This document shows, one piece after another, positions 1-9,419 of a DNA stretch of 49,025 nt (the stretch's first letter is position 1; each line of letters starts with the position of its first letter). The notes beneath the pieces are model-generated. The model searched no databases and was not told the DNA's origin. It saw only the letters and a program-made list of their open reading frames with translations. The stretch spans positions 1 to 49,025 of the forward strand of contig JBGCFO010000016.1 of assembly GCA_045106955.1 (NCBI GenBank). Reading direction: 5' to 3'. This DNA comes from JBGCFO01 sp045106955 (GTDB taxonomy: Bacteria; Pseudomonadota; Alphaproteobacteria; Rickettsiales; Rickettsiaceae). The position numbers and the translations under genes were made by a program.

Positions 1-392
1 TCGTGCTTAATATTCAAGATAATGTATGCGCGCATTTTGATAAATATTATATCACGCAAACTTTAGATAACTTAATTGTTAATGCCATGCAATATGGTGA
101 AAATGGAATGATCACCATTACATTGAAAGTACGAGATGATAATACTGTGTTATTTTCAATTCAAGATGAAGGTATAGGAATTCCTCAGAATCAATTGGAG
201 GATATTTTTGAAACTTTTACAACAAGTAGCTTGACTAAAAGCGGTTCGGGTAATCGTGGCATAGGCTTAACTTTATGTAAAAAAGTTATTGTAGTTCATC
301 ATGGAGAAATATGGGCTGAAAGTAATTCTCCAAAAGGTTCGGCGTTAAGCTTTACAATGCCTGTAGTGCAACAAAGTACTAAGTTATCTTAA
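1..392 (+). CDS. Sensor histidine kinase, C-terminal ATPase domain (gene cut by window edge)
   Basis: This is the end of a gene that begins to the left of the window; only about 130 codons are present. It encodes the ATP-binding (HATPase_c) domain of a two-component histidine kinase. The N-box is visible as LDNLIVNAMQYGENG near residues 21-35, the G1 box as DEGIGIP near residue 55, and the G2 box as GNRGIGLTLCKK near residue 83. A GTG lies at position 3, but nothing suggests translation starts there, since a free-standing ATPase domain would lack the phospho-accepting histidine. The sensory part and the partner regulator are out of view, so its signal cannot be named. It is distinct from NtrY further along this window. 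Confidence 0.85.
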   Translation, partial: VLNIQDNVCAHFDKYYITQTLDNLIVNAMQYGENGMITITLKVRDDNTVLFSIQDEGIGIPQNQLEDIFETFTTSSLTKSGSGNRGIGLTLCKKVIVVHHGEIWAESNSPKGSALSFTMPVVQQSTKLS

Positions 393-411
393 TTTTTAAA
401 TATAACTTAGT

Positions 412-3400
412 TCAAAGGCTCATAAATCTAGCATTTTCTAACCATAATATCTTGATTAAGATTTTATGGTTAGGATATAGATCTTGAATAACATTTCGGT
501 AAAAGTTAACTTGTTCTAGATATTTTGGAGGAACGTCCTCTATGCTATCTGGAGGGTTTGCATCAGATTTATAATCAATAATTGTAATGCGATGATCTTC
601 AATGATCAAAAGATCTATTCGCCCAGTTTTAATTCTATATTCCTGTTTTATTCCAATGTTTAACTCTGTTTGTAAATTATGATGCAATAAGTTTGTAAAC
701 TCTTTGTTCTGCAATAATTGAGTTATATTATGTTTTATTTTTCTTTTTAGAGAAGATGGCAATAATTTTAATGCATGATGAGATAAGATATTATCAAAGT
801 TTTTATTATTAAATGCATCTTCCAATAATTTATGAAAAACTTTTCCATATTCATGTCCATATTGAGCAGAAATAGGTGAGTTGGCTTCTTTGTAAAGAAT
901 TGTATTATCTGTGTAATTAATATTTTTTATAGCACTAGTTAAGTCTTTCGTGAATTTTGTTTTTAGCTGATTGAATTTTACTTGAGATTGTTTAGTTTGT
1001 AGATTTTCCTTGAAAGTTATACGCACCTCATCCATGGCATTTAATTTTTGAAGCGCAGTGTGTATAAAATCATACCAACAATACTCAGGTAATTTTTGTT
1101 TGGAGCTACAACCACATACAATTAAATGATCTTGGGCTCTGGTCATACCAACGTACAATAATCGCAAATATTCTTGTAATGTTTTTTGATATTTATCGCC
1201 TTTGATTTGTTTTACAAATTCTGGATAACCATCTATATTCATAGTTGAAATAACTTGATCATCTCGAGCCCAAATAAACTTATCATGCGCTGTAGGTAAG
1301 GTCGTAGTATCGCACATTATAACTACCGGGGCTTGCAATCCCTTTGAGCTGTGGACAGTCATTATACGAATCTGCGATTCTGTTTCAACATTGCGTTTAA
1401 TTTCTATATTATTTTCATCAAACCAATATATAAAATTTTGCAATGAACAATCAATGTTGCTAGCATATTGACGACTTAAATATAATAGTTCATTGATAGC
1501 ATCATTGCTATCAGGCTCGTTGCTTTGAATTAATATTTCACGATAATTCATACTATCTACAATGATATGAAAAAAATTGCTAACATCTGTTTGTTGGTAT
1601 AATTTTAGAAAATTATCCAACATTTTATATGCTTTGTTATATATAGGATTTTCAAAACATTTAGCTAATGCTTCAAATAAAGTACTAACACCAGTATTAG
1701 ACTTAACTTGTGTTAAATCATATAACTCTTGTTCTGATAATCTAATAATAGGGGATTTTAATAGAGATGCGAGATTTAAATCATCGCTAGTATTTAAGGT
1801 AAATTTTGCGATGCTAATTAAATCCAAAATGGATAAATTTTGATTAAATACCATTAGATCTTTACCGGTTGATGGTAGGTCGTGCTGCTGTAATTGATAA
1901 ATTATCTCATCTGATAAGCTACTGCGTTTACGAATTAATATCATAAAATCTTCTGGCTTCGCAGCTTGACCAGTAGATGGCAGTATATATTGATTTTCAA
2001 TCATTTCATTGATACGATTAGCAATGCACAGTGCCAATTGCTTATGAGAATGTTTCGTATTATCTAAATTTCCTGCATTCGGCCAGAATAATTCTTCTTT
2101 TTGATTATCATATATCAAAGGCCAAATCTCTATTTCTCCCAAGTTCTTTTCCGTACGAAATGGTAAAATATTTGGATTATTTGACTGGAATAATTGAGGT
2201 TGTGTTTTCTTGATATAATCGAATACAAAATGTACAGAAGATAAGATAGACTTTGTTGATCTATAAGAATATTCTAAATTAATAATTTTAAATTTTTTAT
2301 GAGCAGATGATAATTTTTCTTGAAAAAAATTATACATAATTAAAAATGACTCAATTTCTGCCCCTTGAAAACTAAAAATAGATTGTTTTTCATCTCCTAC
2401 AACAAATATTGTTCTGTTATTCTTGCTATTGCTATCGCCAGAATAGAATTCGCTAATTAATGCTGCAATAATTTGCCATTGATTATGACTGATATCCTGA
2501 GCTTCATCGATCAATAAATGATCTATACCACCATCTAGTTTGTATAATACCCAATCCTTTGCTTCATTAGCGCTTAATAATTCCTTTGTTATATGAATTA
2601 GATCATCATAATCAAGGAAGCATTCTTTAGCTTTATATTCATCATAGTTTTTTAGTAAAATCCTTGCTAATTCTATTAGATAATTCGAGTATTTTATAAT
2701 TTTTTTGGCTTTTATTAATTGATCAAATTGATATATCTTGATCTGTAATTTACATAGATCCTCGAATAACTCTGGATATTTTTGCGCATATTGTTTTGAT
2801 ATTAAACGTTTTTTAGGCGAGCCATCTTTTGTTAGAAAGACTCGTGTAATATTAGCAATATTACAGTTATTGACTGCATATTCGCCTATTGCATCGTATA
2901 TTACGTAATGATATTGATTTATAATTTTTTGATATTGTATTATCAGATCTTCTCTATGATAATCTATGATTTTTGTATTTTTTGTATTGCAATCGATATT
3001 ATTCTTAGCATTAAATAATTGTTTAAACTTTAATTGATAAGAAATGATAGAATATAAAAGGTCATTGACCGTGGTTTCATGAAAATTTGAAATAAAAAAA
3101 TTAACTACATCTGCATAGAGCGGGTTGAGATAAATAGAGCGTTTGATATTAGCTAATATTGTAAAACGTGTAATATCATCCAATATTTTAAAATTAGGTG
3201 CAATTCCAGATTCCAAAGGGAAATGTTGTAGTATTTTCCTACAAAATGCATGTATAGTGCAAATATTAATCTGCTCTTTGCTATTTAGTAAGTTAAAATA
3301 TAGCTGCTTTGCGTATTGTATATCTTGTATTGCAATGTCTGAGCATAATAAATCTATTAAATCACTTTTTAGATCATTATCTGGCATTACAGACCATTTA

Positions 3401-3603
3401 TGTAATGCATCGTTAATTCTGCTGCGAACCTCACTGGCAGCTGTGTTAGTAAAGGTAATACATAGTATTTTATGAAATTCTACCTTATGCATTAATAGTC
3501 GTAATACTCTATCTATAAGAATCTTCGTTTTTCCAGTGCCAGCAGATGCATCAACCCACACAGAATAATTTGGATTTGAAGCGTAAGAGTGTAAATTCTT
3601 CAT
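412..3603 (-). CDS. addA: AddA-type helicase-nuclease for double-strand break repair
   Basis: The 1063-residue protein is a UvrD/Rep-type superfamily 1 helicase fused to a RecB-family nuclease, the layout of AddA, which unwinds and trims broken DNA ends for RecA. Walker A is ASAGTGKT at residues 19-26. Walker B is LLIDEAQD, followed by VVGDEKQSIFSFQGAE and, further on, VHSSKGLQAPVV and LLYVGMTRAQDH, all helicase motifs. Near the C-terminus GRIDLLI and IIDYKS form the nuclease core. The N-terminal 'SNP...VWVDASAGTGKT' style is typical of alphaproteobacterial AddA. It starts at an ATG 56 bases after sixA and is probably the last gene of that leftward group. Its usual partner AddB is not beside it. 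Confidence 0.9.
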   Translation of the reverse strand: MKNLHSYASNPNYSVWVDASAGTGKTKILIDRVLRLLMHKVEFHKILCITFTNTAASEVRSRINDALHKWSVMPDNDLKSDLIDLLCSDIAIQDIQYAKQLYFNLLNSKEQINICTIHAFCRKILQHFPLESGIAPNFKILDDITRFTILANIKRSIYLNPLYADVVNFFISNFHETTVNDLLYSIISYQLKFKQLFNAKNNIDCNTKNTKIIDYHREDLIIQYQKIINQYHYVIYDAIGEYAVNNCNIANITRVFLTKDGSPKKRLISKQYAQKYPELFEDLCKLQIKIYQFDQLIKAKKIIKYSNYLIELARILLKNYDEYKAKECFLDYDDLIHITKELLSANEAKDWVLYKLDGGIDHLLIDEAQDISHNQWQIIAALISEFYSGDSNSKNNRTIFVVGDEKQSIFSFQGAEIESFLIMYNFFQEKLSSAHKKFKIINLEYSYRSTKSILSSVHFVFDYIKKTQPQLFQSNNPNILPFRTEKNLGEIEIWPLIYDNQKEELFWPNAGNLDNTKHSHKQLALCIANRINEMIENQYILPSTGQAAKPEDFMILIRKRSSLSDEIIYQLQQHDLPSTGKDLMVFNQNLSILDLISIAKFTLNTSDDLNLASLLKSPIIRLSEQELYDLTQVKSNTGVSTLFEALAKCFENPIYNKAYKMLDNFLKLYQQTDVSNFFHIIVDSMNYREILIQSNEPDSNDAINELLYLSRQYASNIDCSLQNFIYWFDENNIEIKRNVETESQIRIMTVHSSKGLQAPVVIMCDTTTLPTAHDKFIWARDDQVISTMNIDGYPEFVKQIKGDKYQKTLQEYLRLLYVGMTRAQDHLIVCGCSSKQKLPEYCWYDFIHTALQKLNAMDEVRITFKENLQTKQSQVKFNQLKTKFTKDLTSAIKNINYTDNTILYKEANSPISAQYGHEYGKVFHKLLEDAFNNKNFDNILSHHALKLLPSSLKRKIKHNITQLLQNKEFTNLLHHNLQTELNIGIKQEYRIKTGRIDLLIIEDHRITIIDYKSDANPPDSIEDVPPKYLEQVNFYRNVIQDLYPNHKILIKILWLENARFMSL

Positions 3604-3659
3604 TGCATTGATATGTGTATATTTTTCTTAACTATAATATACTATCTTCTTATATCTAC

Positions 3660-4199
3660 TTATTCTTCATATGGAGGAGTAAAAATATCGGTAATTATAC
3701 CATTTCTTTCTTCTGATAAACACCAATTGTCTATACTTGGGATATCTATTATGACAATTTGAGCTGGTTTCATACCTTGGCGTATCAATAAGTCATAATT
3801 ATCGTTCTTTTTTTCATTTGCTAGACATATAATTAGATTTAAAATTTCTGGATTATGTCCTATGATCATCAAGCTATTAATACTAGCATTCTGACATGTG
3901 ATATCTTTTAAGATTTTTAACGCTGAAGATTCGTAGATTGATTTAACCTCCTCAACTTCAGTCTTTTTATGACTAGACAAGATCAAATTTAGTGTTTGCA
4001 TTGTTCTCATAGCAGGAGACACTAAGATTTTATCGATTTTATATTTTGATAGAAATTTTGCAGCAGCTTTTGCTTCAAGTGTGCCTTGATCGCTCAAAGT
4101 TCTAGAAATATCACGCTGATGATTTTGCACTAATTGCGTATGAGCATGTCGCATTAATATAATTTGCTTACCATTCTTTTTGTCGTTCATATTTTTCAT
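3660..4199 (-). CDS. sixA: SixA-like histidine phosphatase
   Basis: This 179-residue protein belongs to the histidine phosphatase (phosphoglycerate mutase-like) superfamily, in which a histidine takes the phosphoryl group. The RHA signature is at residues 17-19, the second arginine lies in SPAMRTMQT near residue 65, a glutamate follows at about 90, and the second catalytic histidine is in GHNPE at 114-118. Small size and overall pattern match SixA, which in enterobacteria dephosphorylates phosphohistidine in a phosphotransfer protein. The real substrate here is unknown. It starts 4 bases after the end of coq7, so the two are probably co-transcribed. Confidence 0.8.
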   Translation of the reverse strand: MKNMNDKKNGKQIILMRHAHTQLVQNHQRDISRTLSDQGTLEAKAAAKFLSKYKIDKILVSPAMRTMQTLNLILSSHKKTEVEEVKSIYESSALKILKDITCQNASINSLMIIGHNPEILNLIICLANEKKNDNYDLLIRQGMKPAQIVIIDIPSIDNWCLSEERNGIITDIFTPPYEE

Positions 4200-4203
4200 A
4201 TTA

Positions 4204-4749
4204 TTATATTTTTTTACTCAAGAATATTGCGGTCTTACATATTTTATTAACTAAAAATCCCATAAATATTGAAGCTATTGCAGAGTTGCTATCATTGTTT
4301 TTAGCAATTTCTTGGTGCTCAAGCTCCTCTAGTCTAAATTGCTTTATTTTTGATAACAATTCAGATTCCTCAATCTCTTCATATGAATGCAAAGCATCAA
4401 TTTGTTTTTGATAATGTTTAGCTATAACATTTTCAACTTCATCGGTTACAAGCATTGCAGATTTGTAACCGATTATAGCAGAAATTCCACCTAACATATA
4501 ACCGCCAATGCGCCATAAAGGCATTAATATTGTAGGCCGTACTCGTTTTTGTATCATCATGTTTGTAAAATAAGACAAATGTGCTTCTTCTTGGGAAAGC
4601 ATATGATCAAGTGATGTGCAATTTTCCTCATCTTTGGTATATTTTATTTGACCTTCGTATATTCTTTTTGCTCCATATTCTCCAGCATGATTGACTCTAA
4701 TAATTTCATCGATTTTTTTGTTTTCATTTGGAAATCGTGGTTTGGGCAT
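4204..4749 (-). CDS. coq7: 2-polyprenyl-3-methyl-6-methoxy-benzoquinone hydroxylase (Coq7)
   Basis: The 181-residue protein is a Coq7-family di-iron monooxygenase, which adds the last ring hydroxyl in ubiquinone synthesis at the inner membrane. Iron ligands can be seen in IRVNHAGEYGAKRIYEGQ (Glu24), in QEEAHL (Glu54 or Glu55, His57), in TDEVENVIAKHY, and in the second E-x-x-H pair near EELEHQE. Length fits bacterial and mitochondrial Coq7. The ATG start lies 26 bases inside the end of dsbB, so the two are translationally coupled. Presence of this enzyme implies oxygen-dependent ubiquinone synthesis and aerobic respiration. Confidence 0.92.
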   Translation of the reverse strand: MPKPRFPNENKKIDEIIRVNHAGEYGAKRIYEGQIKYTKDEENCTSLDHMLSQEEAHLSYFTNMMIQKRVRPTILMPLWRIGGYMLGGISAIIGYKSAMLVTDEVENVIAKHYQKQIDALHSYEEIEESELLSKIKQFRLEELEHQEIAKNNDSNSAIASIFMGFLVNKICKTAIFLSKKI

Positions 4750-5284
4750 AATGCTTTCTTGACAATAAAATGATCAATACAAATACTAACACAGTTAAAT
4801 TCATAATAAAATTCCACTCCGTCATTGAGAGCCATAAAATTACTAATGCAGGTTTGCTGCAATCTACTATGTTTTGCTGATGAAAGTTAGCAAGGTTTTT
4901 TGCTAGAGATTTTGTATTACTAAATTGTTGAAAATTACTCTGACATCGTTCAGTAGCTTCAATCCAATGATTCTCAATAGCGGAGTGATAACCAGCGACT
5001 AGAACAGATGATGCTAGCATTATCAATATCAATATTAATATACAATATCGTTTAGTACTAAACATTAACCCGATAATTGATAATATTAATATTATGATAT
5101 AGGGTATTCTTTGATATACACATAAGGTACAAGGCTCTAAAACCATTACATATTGGACATAATATGCAAATGTCATTGCGCAAACACAATAAGCAGTAAA
5201 AAATATAAATAGTCGTATAAAATTTGATTCGCTAAATATCTTTATCAAATTTTCCATTCTATTACATATAATTGACATATTCAT
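4724..5284 (-). CDS. dsbB: Disulfide bond formation protein DsbB
   Basis: A four-helix inner-membrane protein that reoxidises DsbA by passing electrons to quinone. The first periplasmic loop holds the redox pair in LEPCTLCVYQR (CxxC), and the second loop holds the other two cysteines, one in ERCQSN and one in IVDCSKP, as expected. Predicted membrane helices lie near residues 20-45, 55-75, 80-100 and 155-175. The start is uncertain: in-frame TTG (5290), ATG (5284), ATG (5278) and ATG (5257) all exist. A TATAAT-like element just upstream (5292-5297) makes a start at 5278 or 5257 quite possible. It heads the leftward dsbB-coq7-sixA-addA group. Pairing with coq7 is fitting because DsbB uses quinone. 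Confidence 0.88.
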   Translation of the reverse strand: MNMSIICNRMENLIKIFSESNFIRLFIFFTAYCVCAMTFAYYVQYVMVLEPCTLCVYQRIPYIIILILSIIGLMFSTKRYCILILILIMLASSVLVAGYHSAIENHWIEATERCQSNFQQFSNTKSLAKNLANFHQQNIVDCSKPALVILWLSMTEWNFIMNLTVLVFVLIILLSRKHYAQTTISK

Positions 5285-5359
5285 TTTCAAATTATAACTT
5301 AATATTTCAAAGATATATTAAAAATGATAATATACATAATTTAACAGAGATATATTAAC

Positions 5360-6937
5360 GTGAATAACATAATTGATGATGCAATAAAGTCAGGCTCTTG
5401 GGCATTTTTAGAAGCAAAAAAACTATTAGATCGAATAGGTAATAAAACTCCAGATAAAGGATATGTATTATTCGAAACTGGATATGGACCATCAGGAATG
5501 CCTCACATAGGAACGTTTGGAGAAGTTGCTCGTACTACAATGATTATCCAAGCTTTTAAAAAATTATCTAATATTCCAGTAAAATTGCTTTGCTTTTCTG
5601 ATGATATGGATGGAATGCGCCGCGTGCCAACAAATTTACCGAATCAAGAAATGTTGTCTCAATATCTTGGTTGGCCGCTGTCAAAGGTGCCTGATCCATT
5701 TGAGCAAGAAAATAGCTTTGGCGAGTATATGAATAATAAACTTAAGTCTTTTTTAGATAGATTTGGTTTTGAATATGAACTCGCAAGCAGTACAGAGTAT
5801 TATACTAGCGGTAAATTTGATCATATGTTAATTAAAGTGCTAGAAAAATACGACGAGATTATGGATATAATGCTTCCAAGTTTAAGAGAAGAACGAAGAG
5901 GTACGTATTCACCGTTTATGCCGATATCTAAAATTAGCGGAAAAGTTTTGCAGGTGCAAATAGAAAAAATCAATACCATAGATCAAACCATATGTTACAA
6001 AGATGAAGATGGTTCTAAAGTAGAAACAAAAGTTACAGGTGGTAATTGTAAACTCCAGTGGAAGCCAGATTTTGCTATGAGATGGGCGGCGTTATCTGTA
6101 GATTATGAAATGTATGGTAAAGAGCATCGCCCTAACACTGAAATTTACGCGCAGATATGTAGTATTTTGGGAGGAAAGCCTCCACTCAATTTTTTTTACG
6201 AATTATTTTTAAATGAAAAGGGCGAGAAAATCTCAAAATCTAAGGGTAATAGCATTACTGTGGACGAATGGATACATTATGCTCCAATTGAAAGTATGTC
6301 TCTTTATATGTATAACTCACCACATAAAGCAAAAAGATTATATTTTGATGTAATTCCAAAAACCGTCGATGAATATCTTACTTTTAATAAGAAATATTAT
6401 ACAGAGATAGATAACGCTAAAAAACTTGGTAATCCTGTTTATCATATCCATAATGGAAATGTACCAAAAATTAATATGTATAATTTGAATTTTGCATTAC
6501 TTTTAAACCTAGCTTCGGCCTGTAATCCAGAAAATAAATTTGTTTTATGGGGTTTCGTTCAAAAATACGCCTCCGATGCTAATCCAGAAAACGCAGAATA
6601 CTTGGACCAAATGATTGATTTTGCAATTTTATATTACAATGATTTTATAAAGCCAAATAAACAATATCTCAAGCCCAATGATATTCAAAAAAAGATGTTA
6701 TATGCAATACTTGCTATGTTGGATACGATATCAGAATCTGATACTCCAGAAATTATTCAAACCAAAATATATGATATTGGGATAAAGTTCGAATATAAAG
6801 ATTTGCGAGAATACTTTAAAACATTATATAAAATTTTGTTTGGGCAAAACGAAGGACCTAGAATGGGTTCTTTTATTAAATTATTTGGAGTGGATGAAAT
6901 GCGTGCATTAGTATTGTCAAAGATAAATTTAAGTTAA
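5360..6937 (+). CDS. lysK: Lysyl-tRNA synthetase, class I
   Basis: The 525-residue protein charges tRNA-Lys using a Rossmann-fold class I catalytic core, not the class II enzyme of most bacteria. The HIGH motif appears as HIGT at residues 49-52 in the context GPSGMPHIGTFGE, and the KMSKS motif as KISKS at 290-294. Length fits class I LysRS, which occurs in archaea, spirochaetes and many alphaproteobacteria including Rickettsiales. The start codon is GTG; no strong ribosome binding site is visible. It is transcribed divergently from dsbB and appears monocistronic. Confidence 0.95.
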   Translation: MNNIIDDAIKSGSWAFLEAKKLLDRIGNKTPDKGYVLFETGYGPSGMPHIGTFGEVARTTMIIQAFKKLSNIPVKLLCFSDDMDGMRRVPTNLPNQEMLSQYLGWPLSKVPDPFEQENSFGEYMNNKLKSFLDRFGFEYELASSTEYYTSGKFDHMLIKVLEKYDEIMDIMLPSLREERRGTYSPFMPISKISGKVLQVQIEKINTIDQTICYKDEDGSKVETKVTGGNCKLQWKPDFAMRWAALSVDYEMYGKEHRPNTEIYAQICSILGGKPPLNFFYELFLNEKGEKISKSKGNSITVDEWIHYAPIESMSLYMYNSPHKAKRLYFDVIPKTVDEYLTFNKKYYTEIDNAKKLGNPVYHIHNGNVPKINMYNLNFALLLNLASACNPENKFVLWGFVQKYASDANPENAEYLDQMIDFAILYYNDFIKPNKQYLKPNDIQKKMLYAILAMLDTISESDTPEIIQTKIYDIGIKFEYKDLREYFKTLYKILFGQNEGPRMGSFIKLFGVDEMRALVLSKINLS

Positions 6938-6994
6938 TTTGCGTATTAATTAAACATCATGCGATGGAATGTAGTAAAGGTAAATATGTGTTTA

Positions 6995-7023
6995 TTGGCA
7001 ATAGAAAATTTTATCATTATAAT
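6995..7023 (+). promoter_or_regulatory. Sigma-70-type promoter for the GNAT gene
   Basis: TTGGCA at 6995-7000 and TATAAT at 7018-7023 are separated by exactly 17 bases. Transcription would start near 7030, leaving a leader of about 28 bases before the ATG at 7058. The promoter is predicted from sequence only. Confidence 0.6.
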
Positions 7024-7057
7024 GTATTATAACCAAATAATTCATGAGTAATTGTTA

Positions 7058-7606
7058 ATGATAGAGTATTTTTTTACTTCTTTTCCAGTATTTGACCTGG
7101 TGGATATAGTATTGCGTGAGATTCGTGAAGGTGACGCACAAGATTATTTTAATTATATGTCTAGGGAAGAAATGGCGCAATTTTTGTCAGATCAAACCAG
7201 TCCTAAAACTCTTGATCATGCAATATCAGAAGTGCGCTATTGGTCTAGCCTTTTTCAGTTAAAGAGAAGTTTTTATTGGGCTATTGCAAGGAAGTGCGAT
7301 GATAAGATGATTGGAACGATAGGATTTAATTATATATCTACACCTCATGCAAAAGCAAATATTAGCTATGATCTGGATTATGATTTTTGGGGCAAGGGCA
7401 TTATGTCTAGGTCTATGAATGCTGTTCTTAAATTTGCAGAACTTAATTTAAAACTAGTGCGTATCGATGCGCATCTTATTACTACAAATGTTCGATCAAT
7501 TAATCTATTACGTAGATATGGATTTATGAGAGAAGGGGTTATGAAAAAATTTGAGTTTATAGATGGCAAATATAAAGATTACTATTTATATGCTAAGATT
7601 TATTAG
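7058..7606 (+). CDS. GNAT family N-acetyltransferase, RimJ/RimL type
   Basis: The 182-residue protein is an acetyl-CoA-dependent N-acetyltransferase of the RimJ/RimL/YjcK group, which modifies ribosomal proteins or small amines. Recognisable parts are the N-terminal VLREIREGDAQDYF strand-helix, the central IGTIGFNYIS, the Q/R-x-x-G-like YDFWGKGIMSRSMNAVLKFA that binds coenzyme A, and the terminal NLLRRYGFMREGVMKK. An in-frame TTG at 7052 precedes the ATG at 7058, and I prefer the ATG. It has its own good promoter. The acetyl acceptor cannot be deduced. Confidence 0.82.
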   Translation: MIEYFFTSFPVFDLVDIVLREIREGDAQDYFNYMSREEMAQFLSDQTSPKTLDHAISEVRYWSSLFQLKRSFYWAIARKCDDKMIGTIGFNYISTPHAKANISYDLDYDFWGKGIMSRSMNAVLKFAELNLKLVRIDAHLITTNVRSINLLRRYGFMREGVMKKFEFIDGKYKDYYLYAKIY

Positions 7607-7834
7607 AAATGTGTTATTATAAATTTAAGTTTATTTGTAATTTATTATTAACGCTTGATATAATTACTCATTAAAGTCTATGTCAAAAAATTTTGTCAAT
7701 TTTCATTAAAAACTATTGCTTTTCTATCGCAGATTATATATTTACAAAGCACTAAATTGTTGATGCTAAAAGCTTTATAAAAATTAACAGATTACAATAA
7801 AAATGATAATTGATGTTTTAAAATATTGTACTGA

Positions 7835-8986
7835 ATGCAAGCGCAAATAATTAAAAAATTATTCTCTCCGATAGCAAGTACTTTCTTTATGATTAATGGT
7901 ACAACGCTGTATATGATTTTTGTACCTATCTACCTAGAAGAAAAATTGTATCCAATGACTTTAATTGGAATTATCACATCTTCATATTACGCTGGTATGG
8001 TGATGGGAGCTATAAAAATAGAATCAATATTATATAGAATAGGTCATATTCGTACATTTTCTGCATTTATTGCAATCATGATTACATCAATTTCTATTCC
8101 AATATTGATAGATGATGTTACCGTATGGTTTGTTGGGCGTTTTGCTTCTGGTGTATGTATGGCAGCAATATACATTGTGCTTGAAAGTTGGTTTTTATCA
8201 ATAGCATCTAAAAAATATAGAAGCACGTGTTTAGCGGTATATATGTCCATTCTTGGTCTTGGCTCTATTACATCTCCATTTTTGATGAATATTAACCCAA
8301 CAGGATTCGCATCATTTATTTCATCTATTGTATTATTATCTATTGCAATAATACCTTTAACTATGCAGCGTGGACCAGCTCCAGAAATAACAACTCATCT
8401 TCCAATTAGTATAAAGGAAATTTTTAATATATCTCATATTGGTATTTTAGGTTGCTTTGTTGCTGGATTTAATATTAGTAGCTTACAAAGTATTTTACCT
8501 TTAGTCCTTAGTTACACTGATTTTGCAATTTTTGAAATTAGTGTAATTATTGCTGTATTATTATTTGGAAATGTTATATTTCAATATCCAGTGGGGTATA
8601 TAGCTGAGTATTCCAATAGATATTCTTTGTTAATTGCACTTTCGATTATTGCAAGTATTTCTTTTATTGTTGCCTCCATTTATTGCTTTAATTATAATTT
8701 TGTATATTGCATAAGCTTATTCATTATAGGCGGGTCAATTTTTTCGTTATACCCAGTTTCAATCAGAATTGCCATAGATAATGTTGATGAAACGCATATG
8801 GTTCCTGTATTACAAAGTTTATTACTATTATATGGTTTAGGATCAGTATTAGGGCCTATTATTTCATCGTTTAGCTTAAGATTATTTGGCCCAATTGGAT
8901 TTTTTGTGGTAAGTTGCCTAACGACAATATTATTTATTATATATATATCTACTCATCGTATGATCAATAACGATAACAACAAATGA
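7835..8986 (+). CDS. Major facilitator superfamily transporter, YcaD-like
   Basis: This 383-residue protein is almost entirely hydrophobic and contains about 12 membrane segments, the layout of an MFS carrier. The first helix region (FFMINGTTLYMIFVPIYL) and the arrangement of short cytoplasmic loops resemble the YcaD/YfkF type of drug or metabolite carrier. Its substrate cannot be told from sequence. It starts at an ATG after a 228-base gap that contains no other gene. It stops about 140 bases before tRNA-Arg. Confidence 0.78.
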   Translation: MQAQIIKKLFSPIASTFFMINGTTLYMIFVPIYLEEKLYPMTLIGIITSSYYAGMVMGAIKIESILYRIGHIRTFSAFIAIMITSISIPILIDDVTVWFVGRFASGVCMAAIYIVLESWFLSIASKKYRSTCLAVYMSILGLGSITSPFLMNINPTGFASFISSIVLLSIAIIPLTMQRGPAPEITTHLPISIKEIFNISHIGILGCFVAGFNISSLQSILPLVLSYTDFAIFEISVIIAVLLFGNVIFQYPVGYIAEYSNRYSLLIALSIIASISFIVASIYCFNYNFVYCISLFIIGGSIFSLYPVSIRIAIDNVDETHMVPVLQSLLLLYGLGSVLGPIISSFSLRLFGPIGFFVVSCLTTILFIIYISTHRMINNDNNK

Positions 8987-9021
8987 TTAATTATAATTAA
9001 ATCCCATTGGCGAATCTTGCC

Positions 9022-9050
9022 TTGACAAAATTCGTTCTTATCTTTAATGT
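9022..9050 (+). promoter_or_regulatory. Predicted promoter for tRNA-Arg
   Basis: A perfect -35 TTGACA (9022-9027) is followed after 17 bases by TAATGT (9045-9050). The tRNA begins at 9126, giving a 5' leader of about 70 bases that RNase P would remove. Confidence 0.5.
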
Positions 9051-9125
9051 CATTGATGATTTCGAACCCGTTGCTTGATAATTTTGTTAAGCAATGTTAC
9101 AAAAATCATTTTCTTTGAATAATAG

Positions 9126-9202
9126 GCACCCGTAGCTCAATTGGATAGAGCGTATGACTACGGATCATAAGGTTAGGGGTTCGACTCCTCTCGGGTGCGC
9201 CA
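9126..9202 (+). tRNA. tRNA-Arg (anticodon ACG)
   Basis: A full cloverleaf can be drawn. The acceptor stem GCACCCG pairs with CGGGTGC, the D stem is GCTC/GAGC, the anticodon stem TATGA/TCATA encloses loop CTACGGA with anticodon ACG, and the T arm is AGGGG-TTCGACT-CCTCT. Discriminator G is followed by an encoded CCA. The A at position 34 would be edited to inosine by TadA to read CGU, CGC and CGA. Confidence 0.95.
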
Positions 9203-9243
9203 ACTATTGAGTTAACATTAATATTAATAAAAAATCCTGATTA

Positions 9244-9360
9244 TTATTTTATTTTTGCAATTTCATCTGAATTTAGCCCAGTAGCTTTTGAAATAGCATG
9301 AATTTCAAGATTTAGCTTTAAGAGGTTTTTATACCTATTTATTTTTGAATATATATATGA
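9244..9360 (-). pseudogene. 3' remnant of an Rpn-type recombination-promoting nuclease gene
   Basis: Reading the minus strand, an open stretch of 38 codons ends at a stop (9244-9246) and contains NLLKLNLEIHAISKATGLN followed by SDEIAKIK. This resembles the C-terminal tail of PD-(D/E)XK 'Rpn family nuclease / putative transposase' proteins, which end in a short helix-turn-helix with a G-L-S-x-E-E-I pattern. The frame closes with a stop upstream and no nuclease domain precedes it, so only the tail survives. The family assignment rests on recalled family style, not a search. Confidence 0.5.
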
Positions 9361-9419
9361 TTAATAATTAGATGAAAATTGATAAATATTTAATTTTTGA
9401 ATTAGATTTAGTATAATCG

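Noticed and set aside
4644..4862. 72-residue minus-strand frame across the dsbB-coq7 junction
   Set aside because: It overlaps two well-identified genes in another frame and has no family features.
7680..7705. Apparent palindrome around TGTCAA...TTGTCAA upstream of the MFS gene
   Set aside because: It is a short direct repeat in AT-rich DNA, not an inverted repeat, and no promoter geometry fits it well.
9203..9243. Rho-independent terminator after tRNA-Arg
   Set aside because: Only TTAATATTAA-like self-complementary AT sequence is present, with no real stem plus T-run.
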